From Thermoleophilia bacterium (GTDB taxonomy: Bacteria > Actinomycetota > Thermoleophilia > Gaiellales > Gaiellaceae): a stretch of 32,104 nt of DNA. Under the pieces are notes generated by a model. It saw nothing but the letters and a program-made list of their open reading frames with translations, searched no databases and had not been told where the DNA came from. The stretch is from positions 1 through 32,104 of the forward strand of contig JAICSH010000022.1 of assembly GCA_025936995.1 (NCBI GenBank), given 5' to 3'. This document shows, one piece after another, positions 1-7,904 of this stretch (position 1 is its first letter; each line of letters opens with the position of its first letter). Both the position numbers and the translations under genes were made by a program.

Positions 1-2085
1 CGGGCGCTGCTCATCCCGCGCCGCCGTCCCGGAGAGCGGACGCCGCTCTGGCAGCAGCGGCTCAAGGCGCAGGGCCTGCTCCAGGTCGCGCGCAAGTACT
101 CGAGCTTTCCCATCGTCCTCGAGACATACCGCGAGTGCCTGCAGGACGTGTTCGACCTGCCCGCCCTGAAGGGGCTGCTGCAGGGGCTGAAGACGCGCGA
201 GCTCGACGTCGTCGAAGTCGAGACCTCGAGCGCGTCGCCGTACTCGTCGTCGCTGCTCTTCGACTACATCGCCACCTACATGTACGAGGACGACACGCCG
301 CCGGCGGAGCGGCGTGCGCAGGCGCTCTCGCTCGACCGCGACCTGCTGCGGGAGCTGCTCGGCCAGGAGGAGCTGCGCGAGCTCATCGACTCTGCCGCGC
401 TCGCCGAGGTGGAGGCGTCGCTGCGGCCGTTCCCGCAGGATCCCGAGCGGCTCCACGATTTGCTGCGCCTGAGAGGAGACCTCTCGACGGGCGAGTTCGA
501 CGAGGCGCACGCCGCGATCCTCGAGGCGGAACGGCGCGCGATCCGCGTCCGGATCGCGGGGGAGGCGCGGCTCGCGGCGGCGGAGGACGCGGGCCGTTAC
601 CGCGACGCGCTCGGCCTCGTGCCGCCTTCCGGCCTGCCGGCGGTGTTCCTCGAGCCGGTGCCCGACGCGCTCCGCTCGCTCGTTGCTCGCTGGGCGCGCG
701 GTCGCGGGCCGTTCACGACCGCCCAGACGTCGGCCTGGTTCGGGCTCGACGTCGAGGAGGAGCTGCGCGAGCTCGAGCGCGAGGAGAAGCTCGTCCGCGG
801 CGAGCTCCGTCCCGGCGGCACCGAGCGCGAGTGGTGCGATCCCGATGTCCTGCGACGGCTGCGCCGCGCCTCGCTCGCCGCGCTGCGCCGCGAGGTGGAG
901 CCCGTCGAGCAGGCAGCGCTCGGCCGCTTTCTCCCGAGCTGGCACGGCGTCGACCGCCGCGCGTCCCTGCGCGAGGCGCTCGTCCCGTTGCAGTCGCTGG
1001 CGCTGCCGGTCGCCCTCTGGGAGGCGGAGGTCCTGCCCCGGCGCGTGCCCGGCTACCGGCCCGAGCAGCTCGACCAGCTGTGCGCCTCGGGCGAGCTCGT
1101 CTGGGTGGGAGCCGGGCTCGACCGCGTCGCGCTCTTCTTCCGCGACGATGCGCCCGTGCTCGGGCGGCCGGCCGGAGCGCCGGCGCCCGAGGGCGAGCCG
1201 CACGACGCGATCCGCGCGGCACTCGCCGGCGGCGCGCTCTTCTGGGACGGGCTCCTCTCCGCCACGGATCTCGATGCCGCGACGGCGCTGCCCGCGCTCT
1301 GGGACCTCGTCTGGAGCGGGGAGGTGACGAACGACTCCTGGTCGCCTCTGCGCGCGGAGCGCCGGTACCAGCCGCCGCGTCCGGACCGGCGCGCGCGGCG
1401 CTTCTCGCGCACCCGGGCGCAGCGCCCGACGGCGACGCAAGGGCGGTGGTCGCCGGCAGCGGAGCTCTTCGCGACCCAGGAGCCGGACCGCCGCGGGCTC
1501 GCGGAGCTCCTGCTCGAGCGGCACGGCATCGTGACCCGCGACTCCGTCCGGGCCGAAGGTATCCCGGGCGGTTATGGCGCCGTCTACGGCGAGCTCCGAG
1601 CGCTCGAGACGCTCGGCTCGTGCCGCCGCGGCTACTTCGTCGAGGGGCTCGGCGGTGCGCAGTTCGCGCTCGGCGGAGCGGTCGAGCGCCTGCGTGAGCT
1701 GCGGCCCCGGGCGGACGACGAGGCGGAGCCGCTCGTCCTCGCCGCGGCGGATCCGGCCCAGCCGTACGGCGCCGTCCTCGCCTGGCCGAAGCGCGCCGGC
1801 GCGCGGGCCGCGAGGGTGGCAGGAGCCCACGTCGTCCTCCTCGGCGGCGAGCCTGCGCTCTTCGTCGAGCGTGGCGGGCGCTCGCTCGTCCCGCTCCGCG
1901 AGCCGGACGAGGAGTGGCTGCGACCCGCGCTCGCGGCGCTCGTGGCCTTCGTGAAGCGCGGTGGAGCGAGACGCCTCGCGGTCGAGCGCTTCGATGGCGA
2001 GCCGGTCGCGGAGACGATCGCGATGCCGCTCCTCGTCGACGCGGGGTTCGTCGCAGGACCGCGGCGGGCGGTGCTCCGCGCCTGA
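1..2085 (+). CDS. lhr: Lhr-family ATP-dependent helicase, C-terminal part (5' end outside window)
   Basis: The frame is open from base 1 to a TGA at 2083-2085, so this is the last 694 residues of a larger protein. The first residues (LLQVARKYSSFPIVLETYRE, then CLQDVFDLPAL) match the region just after the helicase core of large helicase-related (Lhr) proteins, normally about 1,500 residues. What follows fits the Lhr C-terminal part: winged-helix and beta-barrel modules, including the conserved stretch around RAEGIPGGYGAVYGELRALE and RRGYFVEGLGGAQFAL at about residues 515-560. Lhr proteins are superfamily 2 helicases that move 3'-5' on single-stranded DNA and are linked to DNA repair. The DEAD/DEAH motifs lie upstream and cannot be checked. 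No frameshift is seen. Confidence 0.9.
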   Translation, partial: RALLIPRRRPGERTPLWQQRLKAQGLLQVARKYSSFPIVLETYRECLQDVFDLPALKGLLQGLKTRELDVVEVETSSASPYSSSLLFDYIATYMYEDDTPPAERRAQALSLDRDLLRELLGQEELRELIDSAALAEVEASLRPFPQDPERLHDLLRLRGDLSTGEFDEAHAAILEAERRAIRVRIAGEARLAAAEDAGRYRDALGLVPPSGLPAVFLEPVPDALRSLVARWARGRGPFTTAQTSAWFGLDVEEELRELEREEKLVRGELRPGGTEREWCDPDVLRRLRRASLAALRREVEPVEQAALGRFLPSWHGVDRRASLREALVPLQSLALPVALWEAEVLPRRVPGYRPEQLDQLCASGELVWVGAGLDRVALFFRDDAPVLGRPAGAPAPEGEPHDAIRAALAGGALFWDGLLSATDLDAATALPALWDLVWSGEVTNDSWSPLRAERRYQPPRPDRRARRFSRTRAQRPTATQGRWSPAAELFATQEPDRRGLAELLLERHGIVTRDSVRAEGIPGGYGAVYGELRALETLGSCRRGYFVEGLGGAQFALGGAVERLRELRPRADDEAEPLVLAAADPAQPYGAVLAWPKRAGARAARVAGAHVVLLGGEPALFVERGGRSLVPLREPDEEWLRPALAALVAFVKRGGARRLAVERFDGEPVAETIAMPLLVDAGFVAGPRRAVLRA

Positions 2086-2105
2086 TCTCCGGGCTGCGGG
2101 AGCCC

Positions 2106-2134
2106 TTGAAAAGCATCGTAACGCGGACTAAGTT
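2106..2134 (+). promoter_or_regulatory. Predicted sigma-70-type promoter of the small secreted protein gene
   Basis: TTGAAA at 2106-2111 is followed after exactly 17 bases by TAAGTT at 2129-2134. The first matches the -35 consensus at five of six positions; the second keeps the TA...T core of a -10. It leaves a leader of about 35 bases with a strong Shine-Dalgarno before the GTG at 2176. It is one of the few leadered promoters in the window. Prediction from motif only. Confidence 0.5.
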
Positions 2135-2163
2135 GCGCGTGATCGTCCTGTCAACCTGAACTC

Positions 2164-2173
2164 GAGGAGGGGG
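2164..2173 (+). promoter_or_regulatory. Strong ribosome binding site (GAGGAGGGGG) deciding the GTG start at 2176
   Basis: A purine run containing GAGGAGG ends just before the GTG at 2176. It supports that GTG as start, since the signal peptide begins there with MRYRIAALVAALV. Confidence 0.65.
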
Positions 2174-2175
2174 AA

Positions 2176-2526
2176 GTGAGGTATCGCATCGCCGCGCTCG
2201 TCGCGGCTCTGGTTGCCGTGCTGGCTCTGGCCGGAACGGCGTTTGCAGACAACTGCTTCAACGCGAGCCGCCCGGGCGGCGGTCTGAGCACGAATCCGGC
2301 CGACTTCGCGGCACCGGTGTTCCAGGGCCGCTGGGTGTGGCTGCCGAGCGTCGGCGCGCCCATCCCGGCGTGGGGCTTCGAGGTGCCCGAGAACTACCTC
2401 AACTCCGGCGGCGCGGAAGCATGGCTGCTGGAGAACACGCCGTACTGCGAGGCCGGCGGCGTGCTGTTCTACAACGGGCCGCGCACCACCGAGCACGGCA
2501 TCCAGAGCGGCTGCGGCGCGTTCTGA
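2176..2526 (+). CDS. Small secreted protein of unknown function
   Basis: A 116-residue protein with a clear Sec signal peptide: basic MRYR, hydrophobic core to about residue 20, probable cleavage after AFA at residue 24. The mature part is about 92 residues, rich in Trp, Gly and Pro, with three cysteines (DNCF near the new N-terminus, PYCEAGG, and SGCGAF at the C-terminus), so one disulfide is possible and one Cys could remain free. I do not recognise a family. It has its own promoter, a strong ribosome binding site and a terminator hairpin just downstream, so it is likely a single-gene transcript. The gene is bounded by Lhr upstream and a convergent flavoprotein gene downstream. Start chosen by the Shine-Dalgarno at 2164-2173. 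Confidence 0.75.
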   Translation: MRYRIAALVAALVAVLALAGTAFADNCFNASRPGGGLSTNPADFAAPVFQGRWVWLPSVGAPIPAWGFEVPENYLNSGGAEAWLLENTPYCEAGGVLFYNGPRTTEHGIQSGCGAF

Positions 2527-2550
2527 GGTCGTAGCAGGCAATCCACGACA

Positions 2551-2582
2551 GGGCGCCGCGCCGAGGACTCGGCGTGGCGCCC
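2551..2582. terminator. Hairpin between convergent genes, probable bidirectional terminator
   Basis: GGGCGCCGCGCCGA (2551-2564) pairs with TCGGCGTGGCGCCC (2569-2582): a 14-bp stem with a single G-T wobble and a GGAC loop. It lies 24 bases after the stop of the small secreted protein gene and 8 bases beyond the stop of the opposing flavoprotein gene. There is no clear T-tract on either side, as is common in GC-rich actinobacteria. Confidence 0.7.
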
Positions 2583-2590
2583 GTCCTGCT

Positions 2591-3490
2591 TCAGGGACCG
2601 CCGGCGGCCTCTACCTCGGCCGCGAGCAGGCGCACGAGGTCGGCGGCACCGAGCTCGCGTCCTCGCGTCGCGCCGGTGCCGCCCATGAACAGCGGGCCCT
2701 TCTCCGCCGCGATTGCCCGCTGCTCGGGGAACGGGAGTGGCGCGGGCCCCGCCATCAGCTCCTCGAGCGCGGGTGTCCGAGCCGCGCGCATGGGGCGGCC
2801 CGTGTACGCATCGGTGACCACGGTCTCGAGCGAGCGCAGAGCCTCGAGGTGCTCGCGGGGACGGCCCGCCTCGCGCGTGAAGAGGAAGGCGGTCCCGAGC
2901 GACGCGCCTGCCGTGCCGAGGCTCAGCATCTCGACGATTCCCGCGCCGTCCATGATCCCGCCGGCGGCGACGACGGGCAGCGACACGGCATCGACGCACG
3001 CGGGCACGAGCTCTCTGAGCGGCACGAGCGGGAAGCCGTCGAGGAACGAGCCGCGATGGCCGCCGGCCTCGGCGCCCTGCGCCACGACGGCGTCGACGCC
3101 GGCCTGCTCGAGGGCGCGTGCCTCCTCGACGGTCGTCGCGGTGCCGAGGACGACGATCCCGGCCTCGCGCAACGCCGCCGCGTTCACGACTCCGAAGGTG
3201 AAGCTGAACACGCGCGGCCGCTCCTCCAGCACGACCTCGAGCGCGCCGTCGCGAAGGTAGGGCGGCGCGAACAGGTTGACGGCGAACGGCCGGTCGGTCG
3301 TGTCGCGCACCTCGCGGATCGCCGCCCGCAGCACGTCCGGGGACAGCGTGCCTCCGGCAACCGAGCCGAGAGCGCCCGCGGAGGAGACGGCGGCGGCGAG
3401 CGCCGGCGGCGCGTTGTTGGCCATCGGCGCCTGCACGAGAGGGAAGCGGACGCCGAGCAGCTCGCAGAGCGGCGTGTCGAGGAGCCTCAC
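2591..3490 (-). CDS. Nitronate monooxygenase / 2-nitropropane dioxygenase-like FMN oxidoreductase
   Basis: A 299-residue TIM-barrel flavoprotein of the NMO/enoyl-reductase II-like family. Family features seen: LVQAPMA at 19-25 near the FMN, the AGGHRG motif with the conserved His at residue 145, and the phosphate-binding stretch AAGGIMDGAGI followed by LGTAGASLGTAFLFT. The family oxidises alkyl nitronates or related substrates using FMN and O2; members are usually cytoplasmic. Several paralogues act on unknown substrates, so the exact reaction is not claimed. Translation starts at a GTG whose last bases overlap the stop of the response regulator gene (GTGA, 3487-3490), so it is probably co-translated with the two-component system upstream. 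The protein is slightly shorter than many NMOs (320-350 residues) but looks complete. Confidence 0.85.
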   Translation of the reverse strand: MRLLDTPLCELLGVRFPLVQAPMANNAPPALAAAVSSAGALGSVAGGTLSPDVLRAAIREVRDTTDRPFAVNLFAPPYLRDGALEVVLEERPRVFSFTFGVVNAAALREAGIVVLGTATTVEEARALEQAGVDAVVAQGAEAGGHRGSFLDGFPLVPLRELVPACVDAVSLPVVAAGGIMDGAGIVEMLSLGTAGASLGTAFLFTREAGRPREHLEALRSLETVVTDAYTGRPMRAARTPALEELMAGPAPLPFPEQRAIAAEKGPLFMGGTGATRGRELGAADLVRLLAAEVEAAGGP

Positions 3491-4197
3491 GCCGCGACGA
3501 GCTTGTAGCCCGAGCCGCGCACGGTCACGAGCCGCTCCGGCTGCGACGGGTCGCGCTCGATCTTCCGCCGGAGGTTGGAGATGTGCACCTCGCAGGCGTG
3601 CTCGTCGCCGACGTGCTCGCTCGCCCAGAGGTGCTGCATCAGCGCGCGGCGCGAGACCACGGCGTCCGACTGCTCGGCGAGGAGCGAGAGGACCTTGAAC
3701 TCCGACAGCGTGAGATGGACGCGCTCGCCGTCGACGAGCACCTCGTGCCGGCCGAGGTCGATCTGGAGCCCCCCGAGCTTGCGCACCGTCGAGCCGCCCG
3801 CGCGGTCGAGCTCGCGGCGGCGCAGGATCGCGCGCACGCGGCTGAGGAGCTCCGCGCTCGAGAACGGCTTCGTCACGTAGTCGTCGGCGCCGAGCTCGAG
3901 CCCGAGCACGCGGTCGGACTCCGCGTCCCGCGCCGTGAGCATGAGGATCGGGACGTCGCTCTCCGCCCGCAGCGCGCGGCAGACCTCGACACCCGAGAGC
4001 CCGGGCAGCATCACGTCGAGGACGACGAGCGAGTACCGGCCCGAGCGGCCCGATTCGAGCGCGGACGCCCCGTCCCGCTCCTCGTCGACGTCGAAGCCCT
4101 CACGCCGCAAGGTGAACGCGACGACGTCGCGGACGCCCGCGTCGTCGTCGACGAGCAGGATCCGGTGGCCGTGCCCGTTCGCCGGCGCCACGCTCAC
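3487..4197 (-). CDS. OmpR/PhoB-type response regulator
   Basis: A 236-residue two-domain regulator. Receiver domain about 11-125: acidic cluster D17-D19, phospho-acceptor D61 in LVVLDVMLPG, T88 in LMLTARD, and K110 in YVTKPFS. All key residues are present. A short linker leads to an OmpR-type winged helix (about 140-236) with the typical LTLSEFKVLSLLAEQ, the recognition-helix region ACEVHISNLRRKIE and the C-terminal hairpin VRGSGYKLV. It should bind DNA when phosphorylated by the adjacent kinase. Start is GTG at 4197, overlapping the kinase stop by four bases (GTGA); its own stop overlaps the flavoprotein start in the same way. Target genes are unknown. Confidence 0.95.
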   Translation of the reverse strand: MSVAPANGHGHRILLVDDDAGVRDVVAFTLRREGFDVDEERDGASALESGRSGRYSLVVLDVMLPGLSGVEVCRALRAESDVPILMLTARDAESDRVLGLELGADDYVTKPFSSAELLSRVRAILRRRELDRAGGSTVRKLGGLQIDLGRHEVLVDGERVHLTLSEFKVLSLLAEQSDAVVSRRALMQHLWASEHVGDEHACEVHISNLRRKIERDPSQPERLVTVRGSGYKLVAA

Positions 4198-5858
4198 GCC
4201 GCGGGCACCTCCTCGCGCACGCGCGCCGGGGCCAGCAGGATCCGGAAGACCGTTCCCTGGCCCGGTGAGGAGTCGAGCTCGATGCGGCCCCCGAGAGTCC
4301 GGACCGACTCGCGCACGATCGCGAGGCCAAGGCCGAAGCCGAGCTCGTCGCGCTCGCCGCGGTAGAAGCGGTCGAACACGTGGCGCTGCACCTCGGCGCT
4401 CATGCCCGGGCCGGAGTCCTCCACCTCGACGGCGACCCGGCCTCCTTCGACGTGTGCGCGAAGGACGACGGAGCCGCGCACCGTGTGCTTCGCGGCGTTC
4501 TCGCCGAGGTTGCGCAGCGCCTGCTCGAGGAGGTCGCGGTTCGAGTCGACCGTGAGGCCGTCCGGCACCTCGACGTCGACCGAGACCCCGGTGTGGGGCT
4601 GGAGCCCGGCGGCGACCTCTCGCAGGAGCGGCCCGACCTCGACGATTTCCATCCGCGGCTGCTCCTGCCCGGCGTGGGCGCGGGCGAGCGTCAGCATTGC
4701 TCGGGCGAGCCGGGCGAGCCGGCCGGACTCCCGCTCGATGTGGGCGAGGAAGCGATCACGCTCCGCGGGATCGTCCTTCGCTCCGGCCTGGAGCACCTCC
4801 ACCGCGCCGATGATCGTCGTCAGCGGCGTGCGCAGCTCGTGGGCGGCGTTCGAGACGAACTCGCGCTCGGCGAGCTCGCGGCGCTCCTGCTCGGTCAGGT
4901 CGTCGACGACGAGCAGCGCCCAGTCCGTCTCGGGCTGGGACGGGATGCCGACGACGCCGTACGCGTGCTGCTCGTCGGGCGCCACGTGGACCTGGGTGAC
5001 GGTCGCCCGCTCGTCGAACAGCCCCTGCGCGAACTCGCGGAGACCGAAGCCCAGCCACGGCTCGGGTAGCGCGTCGCCCTCGCGAAGGCGCCCGCCGAGC
5101 AGCCGGCGCGCCTCGGCGTTCGCGAAGTGCACCACGAGGTCCTGGTCGATCGTGAGCACTCCTTCCTGGAGCCGCTCGAGGAGCAGCCGGAGCCGGTCGC
5201 GCTCCGCCTCGAGGCGCTGGAACGAGCGGCGCAGCTGGCGGCGCATCCGGTCGAAGTTCCGCGCGAGCGTGCCGAACTCGTCGCGGAAGCGGTAGCGCAG
5301 CGGCGTCTCGAAGTCACCGTGCGCGATCGCCTCGGTGGCCTTGTTGAGGTTGCGCAGCCGCAACGCGATGAGCTGCGCGAGAAGCAGTCCCACGATGACG
5401 CCGATCACCCCGGCGATCACGCCCGCGCGCAGGGCCTCTCCGTTGACCGTGTCGATCGCCTCCGAGACGTCCGGAAGCCGGCTGACCGCGACGAGTGCGC
5501 GGCCGTGGTCGGGGATCGCGGCGACGAAGGTCCCGCCGTCCGCGGTTCCCTGGGCGAACTCGTCACCCCGGAGCGCGGCGAGCACCGCCTTGCGCTGGAG
5601 CGGCGATCCCGCGACCGGCGCCGTCGAGACGAGTCGGAACCGCACGTTCTGCAGCCGGCCCTCGAGCCGTCCGAAGTTCGCCGGGCCGCCACGCTTCGCC
5701 GACCGGGCGTCGGCGAGCGTGAGCACCTGGCCGTGGCGGCGGAACGCGTTCTCCGAGCGGTCCGAGAACTGCGAGACGACGATCGCGGTCGACGTCGCGG
5801 CCACGACCGCGAACGCCACCCCGAGCCACCAGCGCACTCCGATGAAGGGTCTCGGCAC
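4194..5858 (-). CDS. Membrane sensor histidine kinase (HAMP-PAS-HisKA-HATPase)
   Basis: A 554-residue kinase. TM1 about 9-30, an extracytoplasmic sensor of about 110 residues, TM2 about 143-166, then a HAMP (about 167-220), a coiled segment, a PAS-like domain (about 225-320), HisKA with the phospho-accepting His at 340 in SNAAHELRTPL, and a HATPase domain: N-box around N454 (LGENAAKHT), G1 VEDSGPGM at 479-486, F-box FDRFYRG, G2 GFGLGLAI at 507-514. All catalytic motifs are intact. The ligand is unknown; the small outer domain has no cysteines and no obvious known sensor fold. It is first in a three-gene unit with the response regulator and flavoprotein. The start is GTG at 5858, six bases after a TACGAT box, so the mRNA may be leaderless. 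Confidence 0.93.
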   Translation of the reverse strand: MPRPFIGVRWWLGVAFAVVAATSTAIVVSQFSDRSENAFRRHGQVLTLADARSAKRGGPANFGRLEGRLQNVRFRLVSTAPVAGSPLQRKAVLAALRGDEFAQGTADGGTFVAAIPDHGRALVAVSRLPDVSEAIDTVNGEALRAGVIAGVIGVIVGLLLAQLIALRLRNLNKATEAIAHGDFETPLRYRFRDEFGTLARNFDRMRRQLRRSFQRLEAERDRLRLLLERLQEGVLTIDQDLVVHFANAEARRLLGGRLREGDALPEPWLGFGLREFAQGLFDERATVTQVHVAPDEQHAYGVVGIPSQPETDWALLVVDDLTEQERRELAEREFVSNAAHELRTPLTTIIGAVEVLQAGAKDDPAERDRFLAHIERESGRLARLARAMLTLARAHAGQEQPRMEIVEVGPLLREVAAGLQPHTGVSVDVEVPDGLTVDSNRDLLEQALRNLGENAAKHTVRGSVVLRAHVEGGRVAVEVEDSGPGMSAEVQRHVFDRFYRGERDELGFGLGLAIVRESVRTLGGRIELDSSPGQGTVFRILLAPARVREEVPAA

Positions 5859-5864
5859 GGCTCA

Positions 5865-5870
5865 ATCGTA
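5865..5870 (-). promoter_or_regulatory. Predicted leaderless -10 box (TACGAT) for the histidine kinase operon
   Basis: On the minus strand TACGAT ends six bases before the GTG start at 5858, matching TA-N3-T. No -35 is evident. Its first TA is shared with the opposing box at 5869-5874. Confidence 0.5.
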
Positions 5871-5874
5871 GGCT
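5869..5874 (+). promoter_or_regulatory. Predicted leaderless -10 box (TAGGCT) for the nei-like gene
   Basis: TAGGCT ends seven bases before the ATG at 5882. The whole spacer between the two divergent start codons is 23 bp (5859-5881), so both promoters must lie here or inside the opposite coding region. Confidence 0.5.
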
Positions 5875-5881
5875 TCCCGGC

Positions 5882-6640
5882 ATGCCGGAAGGGGATTCGC
5901 TGCACCGGGCGGCCCGGCGGCTGCAGGTGCTCGTCGGCGAGCAGGTCGAGGTGGAGACGCCGCATCCGCGCGCGGCCGTGAAGGGGCTCGTGGAGCGCCT
6001 CGACGGCCGGCGGCTCGAGCGGGTCGAGGCGGTGGGGAAGAACCTCCTGCTCCATTTCGACGGCGGTCTCGTACTGCGCAGCCACCTGCGCATGACCGGA
6101 CGCTGGCGCGTTGAGCCGCGCGGAACGGCGAGGAGGGGAAGCCCGTGGCTCGTGCTGCGCGGAGCCGAGCACGAGGCCGTCCTCTGGAACGGCGCGGTGC
6201 TGGAGCTCCTCGGCGCGCGCCCCGCGCCGCGGCTCGGCCCCGACATCCTCGGCGAGCCGCCGGACTACGGGACGATGCTCGCGCGGTTCCGCGCCGAGGC
6301 GCAGGAGCGCGCGATCGGCGACGCGCTTCTCGACCAGCGGCTCGTGGCCGGCATCGGCAACCTCTGGAAGGCCGAGGCGCTGTGGGAGGCGCGCGTCTCG
6401 CCGTGGCGGCGGCTGGGGGAGGTCGGCGACGACGACGTGCGAGCCGTACTCGAGGCGGCTCACACACTGATGCGGACCTCGGTCGAGGGGACGCGGCCGC
6501 CGCGACGCGTGTACCGCCGGCCGGGTCGGTGCTGCCCGCGCTGCGGCGGCATCGTGCGCTCCGCGCCGCAGGGCGACCATGCGCGCACCGCGTACTGGTG
6601 CCCGGACTGCCAGGTAGGAGGCGCCGCGCCGCCGTCGTAG
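5882..6640 (+). CDS. nei: Fpg/Nei-family DNA glycosylase (endonuclease VIII-like)
   Basis: A 252-residue base-excision repair enzyme. The N-terminus MPEGD gives the catalytic Pro2 and Glu3, and the form MPEGD rather than MPELP points to the Nei branch. The conserved lysine lies in VEAVGKNLLLHF. The H2TH region is seen as QRLVAGIGNLWKAEALW, and the C-terminus carries a C4 zinc finger, CCPRCGG then YWCPDCQ. The family removes oxidised bases, mainly pyrimidines for Nei, and nicks the backbone by beta,delta-elimination. It is divergent from the histidine kinase gene with only 23 bp between starts. The next gene begins 12 bases after the stop and its Shine-Dalgarno overlaps the stop codon, so the two are likely one transcript. 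The length is near the family's usual 260-270 residues. Confidence 0.92.
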   Translation: MPEGDSLHRAARRLQVLVGEQVEVETPHPRAAVKGLVERLDGRRLERVEAVGKNLLLHFDGGLVLRSHLRMTGRWRVEPRGTARRGSPWLVLRGAEHEAVLWNGAVLELLGARPAPRLGPDILGEPPDYGTMLARFRAEAQERAIGDALLDQRLVAGIGNLWKAEALWEARVSPWRRLGEVGDDDVRAVLEAAHTLMRTSVEGTRPPRRVYRRPGRCCPRCGGIVRSAPQGDHARTAYWCPDCQVGGAAPPS

Positions 6641-6651
6641 GAGACGGTCGG

Positions 6652-7863
6652 ATGCGCGCGCCGCACCTCCACGACACCCTTCGCCGCTTCTGCCTCGGCG
6701 CCTTCGCCGTCTTCACGCGGGAGCTCGAGGACGGCGTGAACCTCCCCTTCGCGTTCGAGGAGCACGGCTCGTACGGCCGCCCGACGCTCTACGAGTACCG
6801 CCCTCTCGTGCGCGGCTTCGTCGAGGCGCGCGCCGAGCGGCTCTTCGAGCGGGTGGACGTCCAGGACGCGGTTGCCGACCTGCTGCGCGAGCCGGCGGCG
6901 CGCATCTTCGCCCACGCGCACGAGGGAGAGGTGAGGGACGAGCGTCGCGCGGTCTACCGCAGCGTGCTCGTGCCGCTCCTCGTCCGCACGGCGGAGGGCT
7001 GTGGCGGCTTCGACTGGGATGACACGGCGTTCACCCGGGCGTACGAGGAGCTCGAGGGATCGCTCTACGGCGAGGGACACGCGTACGGAGCCGTGGCGCC
7101 CCTCGTCGGGCTTTCCGTCGGCACGCAGATCGAGCTCGGCGACGGGATCCGCGTGCGCGTCGCAGCCGCGGGCGAGCTCGCCGCGATGTGGCCCGAGGCC
7201 GCGGGGCTGCTCCCGAGGGAGTTCGGCCGGGCGCCCGACCGCATCTGCGTGCTCGAGCTCGAGCGTCCGCTGCCGGGTGGCACGCACGAGGCTCCCGATG
7301 CGCCGGGCGAGCTGGCCGACGCGGTCACGGCGATCCGCCTCGCCACGTCGGCGCCTGTCGCCGCAGGCCCCGTCCTCTTCGAGCGCCTCGACTGGCGGCC
7401 GTACGGGATCCGCCCGGTGCTCCCGATCGCGGCGACGGCGCCCCCGGGCGAGCCCACGCGGCTCGACCCGTTCCGCGCCTCCGTGGCGACCGACCTCCGC
7501 TCCCGCCTCGGCACGGCGGACGAGGATCCGCGGCTCGGCGACGCGCTCGACCGCTGGGAGCTCGCCCTCTTCCAGGCGGAGCCGTTCCGCGGCGAGCAGC
7601 TCCGTCATGCACTCGAGGCCGCGCTCGGAGAAGGCGAGGGAGCGTGGGCCGCCGCGATGCGCGGAGCCGTCCTGCTCGGCGCCACGCCGCAGGAGCGTGC
7701 CGGCCTGGCCGTGAAGCTGCGGGAGCCGGACTGCGAGCTCGTGCGCCGCCTGCTCGTCTCCGTCTTGCTCCACGGCGACCGACCGGCGCTCGTCCGCGAC
7801 CTCGACGACGCGCTCCTCGGCGTCACGGACGCGGTCGCGAGTCTCCAGCAGCGCGCCAGCTAG
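6652..7863 (+). CDS. Hypothetical protein downstream of the Nei-like glycosylase
   Basis: A 403-residue soluble protein with no recognised domain. The frame is open far upstream, but that part only shadows nei; the ATG at 6652 is preceded by AGGAG at 6639-6643 with an eight-base gap, which decides the start. The sequence is Glu/Arg/Ala/Leu-rich with no signal peptide or membrane segment. Notable stretches are FAFEEHGSYGRPTLYEYRPLV near residues 28-48, a central region with GDGIRVRVAAAGELAAMWPE that could be a small beta domain, and a helical C-terminal third. Its coupling to nei may suggest shared expression, but a repair role is not shown by the sequence. Confidence 0.7.
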   Translation: MRAPHLHDTLRRFCLGAFAVFTRELEDGVNLPFAFEEHGSYGRPTLYEYRPLVRGFVEARAERLFERVDVQDAVADLLREPAARIFAHAHEGEVRDERRAVYRSVLVPLLVRTAEGCGGFDWDDTAFTRAYEELEGSLYGEGHAYGAVAPLVGLSVGTQIELGDGIRVRVAAAGELAAMWPEAAGLLPREFGRAPDRICVLELERPLPGGTHEAPDAPGELADAVTAIRLATSAPVAAGPVLFERLDWRPYGIRPVLPIAATAPPGEPTRLDPFRASVATDLRSRLGTADEDPRLGDALDRWELALFQAEPFRGEQLRHALEAALGEGEGAWAAAMRGAVLLGATPQERAGLAVKLREPDCELVRRLLVSVLLHGDRPALVRDLDDALLGVTDAVASLQQRAS

Positions 7864-7892
7864 CCGGCACAGACACGTCACCGTTTGCCTCC

Positions 7893-7898
7893 TACCCT
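7893..7898 (+). promoter_or_regulatory. Predicted leaderless -10 box (TACCCT)
   Basis: TACCCT ends six bases before the ATG at 7905 in the 41-bp gap after the previous gene. It matches the TA-N3-T pattern seen before other first genes in this window. Confidence 0.45.
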
Positions 7899-7904
7899 CG
7901 GGGC

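Noticed and set aside
2086-2110. Short GGGCT/AGCCC hairpin after the Lhr stop as a terminator
   Set aside because: The stem is only five base pairs, and its end abuts the predicted -35 box of the next gene.
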